Notes: generated by a model from the letters alone, not told the origin. A stretch of DNA of 64,000 nucleotides from Adineta steineri (GCA_905250115.1 CAJNOI010000214.1:1-64000); one strand, 5' to 3'. Shown: positions 22,520 to 35,712, counted from the first letter of the stretch. Numbers and translations are program-made.

Positions 22520-25500
22520 ATGATCATGATTATCAGACTGATAATCTTTTTATCATTGATTCAATTTTCATCTACTGATCAAATCTTAAGAGCAAATATT
22601 GGTCAAGATGTAACATTTTCTTGTTTTTTCGAAAATGAATCACAAATTGATCAAGTAAGTTTTGTTTTTAATTAAAAAAGAAGAAGAAAAAGAAAAACTA
22701 GTCTAATTCTTGAAGTCCACTTATTATGCTCAATAGAGCATAGATAATCAATAGTTATATAGGATAAGTTGAAAAATCATATTATCATCTCGATATAGGT
22801 CATTCAGGTAACGATAAAAATTATTTTTCCTATAGAAGCAGAACCAAATCAAATATTATTGTTATTTGAAGGACACTCGATAACTATTTTATGGGATGAT
22901 GCCTATAAAAGAACAATAGAAAATGAAAGAGCACGTTCAACATATGTTCACTGATGATGAGGCGAGTGAACCACTTAGAAAATAAATGGTTACTTTCTAT
23001 CCTCTGGTTCAATACATTCTTCAATCACTTTTCCTCTTCACTTATAACAACGCTAAATGTATCTAAACAATCAATTCCTATTAAATAAAAAAAAAGAAAA
23101 AGACAAAAACATTGATTCTTGTTTTTTATTTTATTTTAGCTTTCATTTATGCATCAAACAACAGGTGATATATTATCAGTTGGTTTAGAATTATTTCTTG
23201 ATGAATCATTAACAACTAATCATATGAAATTAATACGATTATCATCAAATCGTTTAGATTTAAAAATCTTTCAAGTTAATCAAAATGATTCAGGTCTTTA
23301 TACCTGTATGTTTAATGATGAAAAATTATCATCATATTTACTTGAAATATTTAGTAAGTATCTTCAAAATAGATTAACTAAAATGTCTATCATTCATTTT
23401 GACTGTGTTCAATAAGAAATTGCACTCTTTTTCTTGTCAAGTGTATCCTTGAAATCAGAAGATAAGAAATATTATGTAACTACAGTTAACATATCATTTC
23501 ATAAGAATACATTAGTATGGGAAATAAATAATTAAATATGTCATCAGTAGTCGAAGAAGAAGAAGAAGAAAAAACGTGATTTTTTTTTATTGTTATTTTT
23601 GGTTGATTAAGCAGAAGAATTGATAAAACACATGTATTAAATATGATCTCCAGTCAGATTTCTTTTCTAAACAATTCATTTTTCTTATTTGCATTTTTAG
23701 TTAAGAATAACAATTTTTCTATTGATTATAGTTGATATATTATTCTTTTTCAATAGATATAAATAATAAATAGAGTCTATATTGTTTTTTTTTCTGTTTT
23801 TTATCATAACCTTGACACTTGTTATAATCAAATAGAGTAGATCTATAGAAACTAGATTTGTCAAATCATAGATAACTCCCGACATGATGATGATGATGAA
23901 TGAATTATCAAACGTCATGATGAGTTTGATCAGATTAACATAATAGAAAAAAAACTAAATAATAGGATTTCTTCTTATCTATATTCTATCTATAGAAAGA
24001 AGATGTTGAATTAATCTACTTAGATTAATATTGTAATATTTTATCTTTAAGTAAAACTGAAATGAAAAGATTTTGTTAATATTAATCTGATTAAAATATT
24101 TATTTAGTTCCACCTCGATTTATTTCATTTTTTCCATTGGAAGCAAGTGTTTCATATCCTGAAGGTTCATCAATAAATTTATCTTGTCATGCTTATGCAT
24201 TTCCATCAGTCAATATAACTTGGATTTATCGAAATAAAGATAAACAATTAAAAAGTAATTTTAGTTTTTCTTTTTTTTATGAAATATTTTTCTTCTGTCT
24301 TCAGCAATTCATAATGGAGAAGATATTTATATCTCATCACTTGAATCAACGGATAGTGGTTCATATGAATGTATTGCTTCAAATGGATATCATGCGACAA
24401 TTAGTCGTTCATTCTATGTCACTGTTCAATGTAAGTCGTCTGATCCGTTGTCTGTCTTAAATTTCATGTTAATATCTCATAGAAGAAGAAAAAAAATCTA
24501 AATTAAGTCTAAAAAAAGAAAGAAGCTTTTCTTTTGTTATATTCACACGTATTTACTCGAAATAATCCTATCAAATATGTTGTTAACACATAAAAAAAAG
24601 CAAATCATATCTAGATTTCTTATTACTTTTATTTAGATCCACCACGTGTTAAAATTGATAAATTTATTGATTTTAATATACGACCAATTCAAATAAAATG
24701 TGAAATATGTTCAATACCTTTATCTCGTATTGAATGGTTTAGAAATGGAATAAATATTATTAATGAACAATATTTTATTATCAAAACAAATGCAATCATT
24801 GTTGATGATAAAAATTGTTTATCCTCAATATTAATTATCCATGTAAGTTAGTCTAAGGGGAAACAAAATTGATTTCTAGTCGAAGAAATTAATTCCTATA
24901 TATTTATTAACAAAAAAAAACCCGAAATCATTAAGAACTCTTAGAAATTCATAAAAAATCAAGAGTAGTCTATAGAAATATAAAATACTGCCGAAAATCA
25001 AAGAAATTAATAAAAAAATCATGACGAACGAATAAAAACTCATTAGAAATCAAGGCCTCGTTCTTTTTTGTCGTTATTTTTAATATTGTCTGAGTATTCT
25101 TTCAATCTTTTTTTTTCATATCCTTAACGCGTTAGATTTTTCCTTTGAATTAATTAAATAATATCTGTATTTTGTTGTAAAAGGATTCTCCACATGAAAA
25201 ATATGGTCGATATGAATGTCAAGCTGAAAATTTTCTTGGTCATTATTCTGATCATATTGATTATCATTCAAAAATAAGTATGATTATATCTGTCTTCTAA
25301 ATAAATCTTTTAATTTCAATCTAGTTCCACATCCAAAATCAGGAAATGAACAATTTGCTCTTCTAATACTTTTAAATAATACAAATGAAATATCAAGTAA
25401 ATATTCTTCTTTTCTTTTTTTCAAATAAATCTTTTCTATTTAAAAATAGATTCTTCTTTATCTTTATATGAATTATTCAATACATATATTCTATTAATTA

Positions 25501-25526
25501 TAATAAACCTTTTATTCTTCCTGTGA
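22520..25526 (+). CDS. Ig-superfamily adhesion protein 1 (lachesin/IgLON-like, GPI-anchor signal)
   Basis: Eight exons join in frame: 22520-22654, 23140-23353, 24108-24254, 24305-24430, 24637-24842, 25184-25277, 25325-25396 and 25450-25526. A signal peptide (IIRLIIFLSLIQFSST) is followed by three Ig domains. Ig1 has GQDVTFSCFF and NQNDSGLYTCM, Ig2 has SSINLSCHAYAFPSVNITW and STDSGSYECIASNG, Ig3 has IQIKCEICSIPLSRIEWF and YGRYECQAENFLG. Each has the cysteine pair, and Ig1-2 keep the DSGxYxC signature. The last exon encodes a hydrophobic tail ending the protein (LYELFNTYILLIIINLLFFL), as in a GPI-attachment signal. The family acts in cell-surface homophilic or heterophilic recognition, often neural. 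The start is the first ATG before the signal peptide. The mirrored paralogue follows at 25848-29068. Confidence 0.87.
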
Positions 25527-25847
25527 ACAACTTTATTATCAATATATAATAACCGAAAGGGGCCGGTGACTAAAATGAATATAATTAGACAAGTTTTCTT
25601 TGTTTCTTTTTTATTTGTAATAGAAAATGTTTTGTTCTTCTTTTTTTTTCTTTTTTAAATTTAATCTGTCAATTTTTATTTTATTTCTTTAATAACAACA
25701 AAAAAAAATCTTTGTCAATCATCACTTAGAAAAACAAAACACAATGTAAGTATGCTTAAATCTTCTTTGTTTTGTTCATTCACCGGAATTAATTAATGGC
25801 ACTGATTACAAATTTAATTGAACAAATGAAATTTTTTTGTTTTCTTT

Positions 25848-28800
25848 TTATACTGGTCGAATCCAAGAGATTAATACATTTAATAAGTAATAATAAAACA
25901 AAGAGAATATATATACAGTTGAACAATTGGATGACCAATTAGGAGATACTAAAAATGAACATAAGAAGGATGATTATTCAAAATGAAAATTCTTACTTGT
26001 TGATATTATTAAATGAGTTTTATTTAATTTTTCATGATTATCAATTAATAAAGCTGTACGTCCATTTCGATTATATTCATTTGCATGATATTCTTGTTGT
26101 TTTATTTTGATATTTGTCGGATCTTTAATAAAAACAAGAATAAATTATAATTGAATAGTATTATATTACTTCGTTCAATATCAATATAAGCAGAATTTTG
26201 TCCAACATTATTTTCAGCACGACATTCATATTGTCCAAATTGATATTCACCCAAATCCTATATTGATGAAAAAGAAAGATTCTTTTTTTTTTATGAAAAA
26301 GTTTATTTAACATACAACAATTTCCATAATTGATTCTGAACATTGATGATGATCAATGGTTTGTGTTTTAATAAGAATATTAACATCAGCAATTATTTGA
26401 TCATGTCTTAACCAATTTATCTGAATAACTTCCGGAATTGAACATACATGACATTTTATAATAACTGTCTCATGAACATCACTTGTCATTTTATCATTTA
26501 ATATCATTAGACGAGGAGAATCTAAACAACAGATCATCATACAACTAATTAATCATCGATGAATTTCCCGTTTCTTTTTACATTAGATATTATATAATAT
26601 GAAGAAAAAAAGACCTAAAAGATTATCATAATTGAATGTCATCTCATTGGAAATACAGTCTAATTGAATAGTGTGATTCATACAACGGACGGATATACTT
26701 TCACAATCGATTGAATAACTTCATCGTCGTCGTCTTAGAAATTTTTCATGCAAATAAAATCTTTTCTTACATTGAACAGTAACATAAAATGAACGACTAA
26801 TCGATGCATGAAATTTATTTGAAGCAATACACTCATATGAACCACTGTCTGATGATTGAAGTGATGATATATAAACATTTTCTCCATAATGAATTGCTGC
26901 AAAAAGAGAGAAATCTATATATAATTATTTCTATATTAAATTAAATAATTACTTTTAGTTTGTTTATTTTTATCTCGGTATATCCAAGTAATACTTGCTG
27001 ATGGAATCGCATAAGCTTGACAAGATAAATTCATTGATGTTCCTTCGGAATATGAAACACTTCCTTCAATTGGATGATATGATATAAATCGAGGTGGAAC
27101 TAATAAAACAAGATCATATCAATTACTATTCATACATATAATTGTTTCTCTTTTTTTTGTTAATATATATTTCTATCAAGCATAAAACAATAAACTTCAC
27201 ACATTTATAAAGAAGAAGAAACTCATCTCTTTAAGGCATATATAAATGGTTATCTTATTTAAATGTATATTTAAGTAATATAATCTAGTTTGTTTTTTTT
27301 GTTCCTGTTGTACATATATATATATATTCATGCAGACAAAAATGATTAACACATCATCTATACGTAAGTTATATGTCTCATGTGTGTGTCTAAAAGGTTA
27401 AGACATGAGCCGTATTCTTTTTATCTCTCGTTTTCTCTTCTCTTTCGTATCGATCACCATACGGACGCGTCATTAACGCTAATTTATCGAGATGCCTGTC
27501 AAGATTACAAACGAGAAAGAACCTCCTGCAATTAGCACCATGAGATTATCCATATATGTAATAATCTTACTTAAAAAAATTGTTTTTTGATCGATAGATT
27601 AATATGGAGTTTTTTTATTTTATATTCATAGAACGATAAAATTCTAATTTTACTAATGATCCAATGAATAGAATAGATAAAGAAAAAAAAATTAAAAACA
27701 GATGAACTTGTCAAAAATTTTCTTTTTAATTCGTTACATCATCATCTAAGGAAAATAATTCATCTTATTCTGTCTCTCCTTCGTTTTCTTTGAAGAACAT
27801 ACTTAAGAAGATAAAAAGCAATTTATTTCATTTTCTATTAGTATTTTAATAAGATAAATGTATTGATAGATTTCTTACCAAATATTTCTAATAAAAATGA
27901 TGTTAATTTTTCATCATTTAGCATACATGTATAAATGCCTGAATCATTTTGATTAACAGATATTAATTTTAAATCTAAACGATTGGATGAAAATTGTATT
28001 AATTTAATATGTTGAGTAGATGATGATTCATGAACAAATAATTCGGAACCAAGTGACAATATGTCACCTGTCATCTGACGCATGAAGGAAACCTAAAATT
28101 AAATATTAACCATTTAATCTTCATTTTCTTTAATTTAACATTTCAAATCTGTCGGATGTCGATAGTCATTAGGTCGTTATCTTTTTCTCTCACAGATATA
28201 TATGAGAGAAAGAGAAAGTTAAATAGAAACTACCGTCCGATTAGTATACTTAACTCATGTCCTTGAAAATAACAATAATATTGATCGAACAAAGAAAAAC
28301 TAAAGACTGATTCGAAGATGATGAAGAGCTCTTTAGATACTTCAATGTATGAGGAAGGCGCCATATGATAAAAGTTTATTCTTCTTATTAAAGATGACCT
28401 ATCATATTGATCAATCTGTTAAACAAGCTGATGCATGTTACGCTAAATTTAGTCATCAGAAATATTGAGAGTATAGTTGATTAAAAAAAGAAGAAGAAAA
28501 AAAGCGTTTTCACCTATCAATGTCATAAAATTTTATAGATATTTTGATTAAAATAATCCCCGATAATATCGAACAAAGATATCTTTATGTATATGTAAAC
28601 TATTTGATAGATGAAGAGAATATTTTTGTCCAGCTGGATAATCGAAAATCGATATAGACACACACTCATCTAATGTTCAACTAAACAATAAACAATGATC
28701 CGTTGTACATATATATAGTTTATATTTTGTTTGCCATATGATGAATAAAAACAAAATGAGTCTGATGGGTTTCGTTCTTACAGAAAATAATCGCTTGAAT

Positions 28801-29068
28801 AAATGATCGATTTTCTGCATCTATGAATTTTTCTTATATACAATAAAAACCTATCTCCGCCTCTTTCTTCTTGTTTTTTATTTTATTTGTTTCTAACCTG
28901 TTCAATTTTGTCTTCATCAAATAGACATGACATTGTTACATCTTGACCAACATCAGCTTTTAAAATTTGATGTTGATGATCATTTGTTGATAAAGATTTT
29001 TTTAAGTAAATGATTAAAATAATCACAAGAGATTGAGATATTGAAGACCATACGCACCACGACGGCAT
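25848..29068 (-). CDS. Ig-superfamily adhesion protein 2 (inverted paralogue of gene 1, GPI-anchor signal)
   Basis: Eight exons: 29068-28898, 28092-27879, 27099-26953, 26896-26771, 26521-26316, 26257-26170, 26122-25997 and 25948-25848. Exons 2-5 are exactly the lengths of those in gene 1 (214, 147, 126, 206 nt). Features are a signal peptide (ISQSLVIILIIYL), Ig1 with GQDVTMSCLF and NQNDSGIYTCM, Ig2 with MNLSCQAYAIPSASITW and SSDSGSYECIASN, and Ig3 with VIIKCHVCSIPEVIQINW and FGQYECRAENNVGQ. The tail after NWSSNCST is hydrophobic (VYIFSLFYYYLLNVLISW) with stop TAA 25848-25850, again GPI-like. Exons 6-8 and the signal peptide have diverged most. The two genes converge on a 321-bp spacer. Confidence 0.87.
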
Positions 29069-31239
29069 GACTGATGATTGAATGAATGTGAGACGAGAAA
29101 GAAACACTGAGAGAGAGAGCGAGAGAGACAGAAACTGAGGGAAGGAGAAAGAGAAAGAGAGAAAAAAAGTCTTCCTTTTTCTTCCTTTACTTGAACTGTA
29201 GCCTATGTGTCTAGTAAGACAGACTGACGACGGACGTTTGTATATGTGTGTGTGTGATAATTGCACTCTCTCTCTCTCTCTCTCTCTCTTGCTTACACAC
29301 GTTCATTTCATCTTATCCGCTTGAGGCGCATAAATGAAGACGTGCAATGGACGATGGGCGTCATCATGAATTGTAAAAAAAAAAAAAGAAGAAAGAAATG
29401 TGTGTTCATTTTGTATTTTTCCTTCCTGTATATGGATGTATAAGAGGTACAAATGATGATAATCATCATTTGTTGTTGATGGCACGTATTGAACAAGAAC
29501 GAAAGTGCTTTTGCTTTTATGTATACATATATTTGTACTTTAGTGTTTTTCGTTACTTACGTCATTGAATCTATGTAATATTTATTTGCTTGGTTCTGAA
29601 TCGAATGCTTTTATTCTTTACGTATACTGATGTTATGGTACTGAATATTAAGAACATGTTCAAGAAAAGAATAACAATAAGTACCAATGAGGACAAGAAG
29701 AAAAAAAAAGAAAGAGACAGATAATGATTATTCATTTGAACAATTCTTTTATTCAACATTGTTTTTTTTTGATAACAAAAATAAGCTAAATTATTATTAT
29801 ATATATATCGATATGATTTCGTAATGAAGTTATTTCATCAACTTGTCTATTGTAGCAAAATAAATCATAGGTATATATATATATCGATATTGTTATTTCT
29901 TCTATGTTTATATATAGACAAAGAAACCTTTTTCAAAAATTTCATAAGAGAAACAAAAATAATATTGAAAATAGATGATTGTAAATGTTAGTAGAAAATC
30001 ATAATTTCATTACTAATATAAATGTTACAGAGTAGAAAGATATATAATGTTAAGTATATCAATTATAATCTGTAATTATATTACTTAAGGCTTATAAATT
30101 TTGTAGTGTAACTTCTAATTCATTTATTAGTACTTATTCATGTTATCATGTATAAAATACTATCTTCAGATATATATTTTGTCTCATTAGTTATAAATAA
30201 TTCCAAAGTAATGTTACTTTCAAATGTAGAAACTACTTCTTTGTCAGGCGATTTTTATACAAAAAGATTAGAATGTTAATTATAGATAAAGTACAGAATA
30301 GATATCTTTCATCATTGACTACTTTTTCAAAAAAAGATTTCTATATTTTATAATTATTAATTAGAATGATGTTGGGAAAGAGAAAATGAATGTTAATTTT
30401 CTCAAATTGACTTTAATAGTTTTTTTCTTATTAATCGTAGCCTGTTTCTAATCAATTAGAATATTAGAAGAAAAAAATTAAATATCAAGAGAACAGAACG
30501 TTCATATTTGTAACGATAACTAAAATAATCTTCAAGGAATAGAATTCATGTTTATACATTAAAAGAATCTCTATAAATTTCTATGAAAAATCTGTAATTT
30601 AATGATTTACTACAAAAAAAAGAGCTTTGAAGTGAAGACCTATTAACAAGTTCAAGATTTTTCTCTTCTATAGTATGAATTGACATATATCTGATAATGT
30701 GATTTTTTATTAATTCGTTATCGTTGTTCAGATCAGTATTGATCCGAGAATTTATTACGAGTTTAAAATAATTTTGATCTGCATTAACAACTATGAAATA
30801 AACCCTTTAAATATTTTCAAGCATCTCAATTATTTCCATCTTAGTTTTGTAATTCTCGTGTCAAAAAAAAATTAATTTTTTTAATATATAGATGTAAGTC
30901 TGATAGATAAAAATTGTAGGGCGGTATATTCTTTATAGGATACCTGTTAGATTAAAACGAACCTAAAATGATTCCTTGTTTGGCTTCGATTTCATTATAT
31001 GAAGGTGAATTGATACTGATTCTTCATCAATGAAACCATGAAATGGCTTCTTATCGATTCCTTTTTTTTTGGAGTAATTTGTACATGAATACTATATTTG
31101 AACTTATTTACTTATATAAAAAAAAAGTATTGTCATAACACACATATATATATATATATAATATTATTCTTTCTAGGTAATGATCTTCATTTTATTTGAC
31201 ATTATCCTGTGAAATTACAAATTGAATTTAACTAGAATA
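29069..31239. other. Intergenic with simple repeats
   Basis: Upstream of Ig gene 2 there are purine-rich GA runs (29107-29165), a (TG)n tract (about 29244-29256) and a (CT)n tract (about 29265-29289). The rest is AT-rich, with (TA)n at 31145-31162. Short frames overlying the CT/GA tracts are low-complexity artefacts. Confidence 0.6.
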
Positions 31240-32184
31240 TTAATGTGCTAATTTTTCAGCACCATCTTGTGGTATATAACCTAAATCTTTTTTTGCATCA
31301 TCTAAATCAACCCAAAGTCGATGATTATTTGACATAGCAAAATAGATTCCACTAATATTTAATGGAGCTTCTAATGCTTTAACAATAAATGAACATACAT
31401 CACGATAACTAAACCATACAGTTCGAAGTGGAGTTATTCCTGGTTCATCCATGATATTAACCCATCCAAATCGAGCACAAATAATAGATTTTGAATTATT
31501 AGTATTATTCTTAATAATTTCCTGAGCCATTTGTTCACCAATAATTTTACTTTGATCATATGCCTTATTACCTGGTGTTTGAATATCTGGTAAAGGTAAA
31601 TCATTTAAAACAGTTAATTTTCGAAGATCTTTTAACATTGTTTTATCATCAAATGTTTCATTAAAAATTGAAAGATACGGTTCACGAGTAAGATAACCAA
31701 AAACAGTTCTTACTGAACTTGCATATATAATACGATGAACACCCGCTAATCAATTATATTCAATAGAAAAAAAAGAAAAACTAATATTTCATAATAACTT
31801 ACGTGCTTCAAAGATATTTTTTGTTCCAACAATATTAACATATGAAATTTTTTCTATATCCGGATGATTCTCAAGTATAGCTGCTAAATGAATAATAATT
31901 TCAATTTTTTGTTCTTCTATTATTTCATATAATTTCTCTCGATTAGTAATATCACATTGAAAGAATTTATCTGATGGAATAGATAAAATTGTTTTTATAT
32001 TTTCATTATTAATATTTTGTGATTGATATCTTGAAGATATATTCAAATGTTGATCAAGTCCAAATACTTCATATTTTGTTGAATATGTTAATGTCAAATG
32101 ATTAAATAGAATACGTCCTACTAATCCTGAAACACCAGTGATTAATATTCGTTGTGGATGAGACGAAAAATTTATTTTATTCAT
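31240..32184 (-). CDS. NAD-dependent epimerase/dehydratase, uronate-dehydrogenase-like (bacterial type)
   Basis: Two exons (32184-31803 and 31745-31240) joined through a 57-nt intron. This extended short-chain dehydrogenase has the Rossmann motif TGVSGLVGR near the N-terminus, FQCDITNREKL, IIIHLAAILE, NIVGTKNIFEA and IIYASSVRTVFG. The catalytic Y-x-x-x-K is in AYDQSKIIGE. The C-terminus (YFAMSNNHRLW, then DLGYIPQDGAE) closely recalls bacterial uronate dehydrogenases, which oxidise glucuronate/galacturonate to aldaric lactones with NAD+. That substrate is inferred; other sugar-nucleotide epimerase relatives are possible. No signal peptide, so cytosolic. Animal homologues of this subgroup are uncommon, so bacterial transfer followed by intron gain is plausible. 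Confidence 0.75.
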
Positions 32185-32339
32185 CAAAAATTTATAGAAG
32201 TATAATATGTCTTTAACTCTTACTTAACATTTGTAACAAAAGAAAAAGAAAAAAGAGAAAAGAACTTGAAAAAAAAAAAGAAAAGATAAAAGATTAGATA
32301 AAATGTATAAATCTTCTACTGATGAATAATCTTGAAAAT

Positions 32340-34228
32340 TTAATATTTATTTTTTGATAATGATTTTTGACCTCGAGAGGTAATAAGTGATCGAAGAAAT
32401 CCTTTTACTCCAACATATGTTTCTTGTCCAACAGGTTCAATAAATGTTTCTGGAAGCATAAAAGCAAAATGTGCATGTTCATCATTCATATCATCTGAAG
32501 GACGTAATTCAACAGTATAAACATATTTTATTTGACCAACACCTTTAGCCCAATCATCACTACCACCTGCTGATTCATCTAAATTAATTCAAAAAATAAA
32601 ATTTTAGAAATTTCAAAAAAAAAAGCATTTCTTACAAAGTAAATTAGCTGCTGATCCGATTTTATATAAAGTACCACTGACACGTTTTAAAGCTTCTGAA
32701 CCAATTGTTGCTTTATTATTCTATAAAAATAAAATATGTAGAGAAGAAAAAAACTATATCTTTTTTTCTTTACTAATTCAATATAATCATCAGGCATATG
32801 TAAAGCAAATCCCCATGGATAAATCCAATATTGTCCATAAGAATGAAATGTTAAATAAGCATCCCAATGTCGAGATGATTGCTTAATAAATCTTTGTAAA
32901 CTTCGTGTTTCTGGTTCACTATCTTGATGTGGTCCAGCATATGTTTCAGAACAAGGATTTGTTGATGCACCATTTTCTAAAATAAAATAAATTACTTCGA
33001 AAAGAAATGAACGTTTTTTTACCCATCCAATGATATCCAAAATTTCGATTAAGATCAACTCCAATACATTTGGAATCTGGATTATGATAATAACCATTTA
33101 ATGCACGATTTTTACGCCACATTCGTCTCTATATCATTAAAAAATAAAAACTTTCTTTTAATTAAATAAAACACTAACTTCTGTTTGAGCATATTCATAA
33201 CCATCTGGATTAAGTAATGGAATAATATAAATATTAAATACTGATAAAAGTGATACTCGTCCATTATTAACTTCACCAATCAACTGAAATATATCAATTT
33301 CATTTTTTTTGTGCTCACATTCAATCTTCATACTTTACTTTATCAATCATATAAAGACAGGTGGAAGGCGAAATAAATTCTCTTGCATGAATTCCACAAT
33401 CTATTAAAATATTTCGTCGTGCAGATGGCTTTCCAATCTTAATAAAAAATCTTTTTCTTTTCTTTTTCTTTGTAATTATTACATAACATACTCGTATTGT
33501 CCAAATTGATCGATTTTCATGTGTAGAACCAATAGAAAAGAGTGATGTAAAGTTCCTCAATGGTGGTGATCGTCTATGCTGCTCTTTGAGAAATTCAACA
33601 ATCTATTTTAAAAATAAGTAGAAATATTTCTTCAAAATTCTTTTGTCTTACTTCATGATATCTCAAATAACCAGTGAGATGTGATGAAGCTATATTTACT
33701 GTCAATCGTTTTGTTCGGATTTTATGTTGTTTAGAAATATCATCGGATTTTTGGATTAATCTAAATGAAAATTTTGTTTTTATTTAATAAAAATCAAAAA
33801 AAACTAATTGACTTTTCTAAATCATTATGAAGAATTTTCACATCAATTCCATGTTGTTTAAATAATTTTTTTATTTTTGGTGCTTGTTTTCGTGGTAAAC
33901 TCATTTTAACATCTCGATTTATAGTTAATACTTCTGACCATCGATCAACCTTCAATTAAAATTAAATTAATTTATTAGAAAAAGAAAATATCAAAATTAA
34001 ATCTATACGCCATAATTATCTTCGAAATGACGAATTAATTGAAGATGTTCATTTGTTTTGGGTAAGACACGTACTACTTCATATCTATTTAATATAAAAT
34101 AATAAATTAATTTATGAAGATCTCTACAAGATTTTAATTTACCCTTTATAAAAATGATTATTAGCATAACAATATAGAAATAAAATCCAACTATTAATTA
34201 TAATCAATCTCCACACGGATTGCAGCAT
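32340..34228 (-). CDS. Secreted zinc carboxypeptidase (M14A, pro-carboxypeptidase A/B type)
   Basis: A multi-exon gene from ATG 34228 to TAA 32340-32342. Order: signal peptide (LIIINSWILFLYCYA), an activation propeptide (YEVVRVLPKTNEHLQLI...VDRWSEVL), then the peptidase. The zinc site is GIHAREFISP (His and Glu, 33321-33560). The substrate arginine lies in VDLNRNFGYHW, the third zinc ligand in TFHSYGQYWIYPWG (32687-33097), and the catalytic glutamate in YTVELRPSDD. NPDGYEYA and CSETYAGPHQDSEPETR are also family signatures. All expected catalytic residues are present. It would remove C-terminal residues from peptides after secretion and propeptide cleavage, probably in digestion. Exon limits other than the ends were judged by eye. 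Confidence 0.92.
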
Positions 34229-35052
34229 TTATTTACGTTAAATACTTTTCTAAATATGACAAAATATTTCAAAAGAGATAGAATAGAAGAAATAAAGATG
34301 AATGAGTAAAAGAAATGATTTCGTTTTTTTGTTAAACGTTATATATAAGATCTTATTACTTGACTTTTTGAATTCTAAAAGTGTACGTTATGATTGACGA
34401 GCGTCAGGAGTCGAACAGAAGGTTCAAATTACTCAAATATCCTTTTAGCCTTATAGTACTTATTTCGTATCTATTTGATTCCGTAAAAACAAATATTTAT
34501 AAAAAAAAAAAGAAAAGAATACATAAAGTCAAAAGGTCTATTTATAGACGAATCTTTTTTTTTTCGCTCTCTAACCACAATTAAAACAAATATTTTTATA
34601 GACTTATCATGACAAACAACTATTGATAATTAACTAATCTCTATTCGTATTGATTGTATGATGATGATTAGCATAAAGTACAATATTGATTCTTATCCAT
34701 TAAATCGAAGCATCTTTGTTATATAAACAAAAACAACCTTTTACACAATCTTTTTAATTTATTTTCTCTAACCTTTGATTTACAAAAACAATTTCTATAT
34801 AACATTGAATAGTAACGCATTATAAATATAATATTTCATAAGTAGTTCAAGTCTATAATCTATATAATAACATCATTTGACATTCACTCATATTTCTTTT
34901 CGTAATAAATAGATAAATAAATATTAAATTTCTTTATCCTTGAATAATAAACGATATAATTCAAATCGTATTATTTATTTTTTTATTTAAAAGAAAATTT
35001 AATAAAATATATTGTTAATCTATAGACAAAAGAACTAATTTAAAATTTTGTT
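34229..35052. other. Intergenic, no gene seen
   Basis: AT-rich sequence with the carboxypeptidase promoter at the left. A tRNA T-loop-like string (AGGTTCAAATTACTC near 34419) is not part of a foldable tRNA. Confidence 0.5.
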
Positions 35053-35712
35053 TTAATTCAATTGATTAATATATCCAACAAAAGCAACTGGAGTTGTATT
35101 AAATTTATGATATAAATAAAGTTCATTATATATACGACATGCAATTAAAATAGCTTTTCGATCTTTATCTTTTTCTATTTCAGTTAAATTCATATAAGGT
35201 ACCATTAAATCTTTTGATGCATATTCTCCATTACGTTTCATCCATTCATTATGTATTATTGCCGAGACTTTTTCAATAAAATTTTGATTAAATAATTTTT
35301 TCTTCCGAAGACCTTGTATAACATATTTACAAGCAATTTGTGCTGTTGCTCGATTTTCTAATGCCCAATCGGGAGGTAATTCATTATAATTCATATTTAA
35401 TATATCAACATAAATAAGTGAAGAATTATAACGATTTTGAGCTACTTTAAAATTTCGATGAACAAGACATGAACCAACAGTAAGAATCATTGGATAAATA
35501 AAATCAGATGAATTATAATGTGTAAGAGATTTTGTTAATTTAAAACGATTTTTAGCAAATGGATTTTTTTTAAGAAAATTTTCACGCCAATTTGAATGAA
35601 ATATACTTGCTACATTTTGGACATAAAAATGAAAATTTGTTTTAAATAAACTTAATTCAACATTAGAACCACATAAAAGAATAATATAGATTAATATTGT
35701 TATCAGATTCAT
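35053..35712 (-). CDS. Secreted protein with RyR-like domain
   Basis: A single-exon 219-residue protein with a signal peptide (ITILIYIILLCGSNVELS). The C-terminal part has the pattern of the RyR domain (the repeat in ryanodine receptors and some phage and bacterial proteins): SAIIHNEWMKRNGEY, then LMVPYMNLTEIEKDKDRKAI, i.e. H-x-x-W, PY-x-x-L, EK-x-x-DR. A preceding stretch (LNMNYNELPPDWALENRATA) looks like a companion half-repeat. N-glycosylation sites (NSS, NLT, NTT) fit a secreted protein. Function is unknown. RyR domains are normally cytosolic parts of channels, so a small exported version is odd. The start is the ATG directly before the hydrophobic stretch. Confidence 0.6.
   Translation of the reverse strand: MNLITILIYIILLCGSNVELSLFKTNFHFYVQNVASIFHSNWRENFLKKNPFAKNRFKLTKSLTHYNSSDFIYPMILTVGSCLVHRNFKVAQNRYNSSLIYVDILNMNYNELPPDWALENRATAQIACKYVIQGLRKKKLFNQNFIEKVSAIIHNEWMKRNGEYASKDLMVPYMNLTEIEKDKDRKAILIACRIYNELYLYHKFNTTPVAFVGYINQLN

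Noticed and set aside
28883..29496. Overlapping frames over the GA/CT tracts upstream of Ig gene 2
   Set aside because: Low-complexity translations of simple repeats. Only the last part overlaps the real first exon of Ig gene 2.
34381..34440. tRNA-like T-loop string (AGGTTCAAATTACTC)
   Set aside because: No matching acceptor stem or D-arm on either strand.
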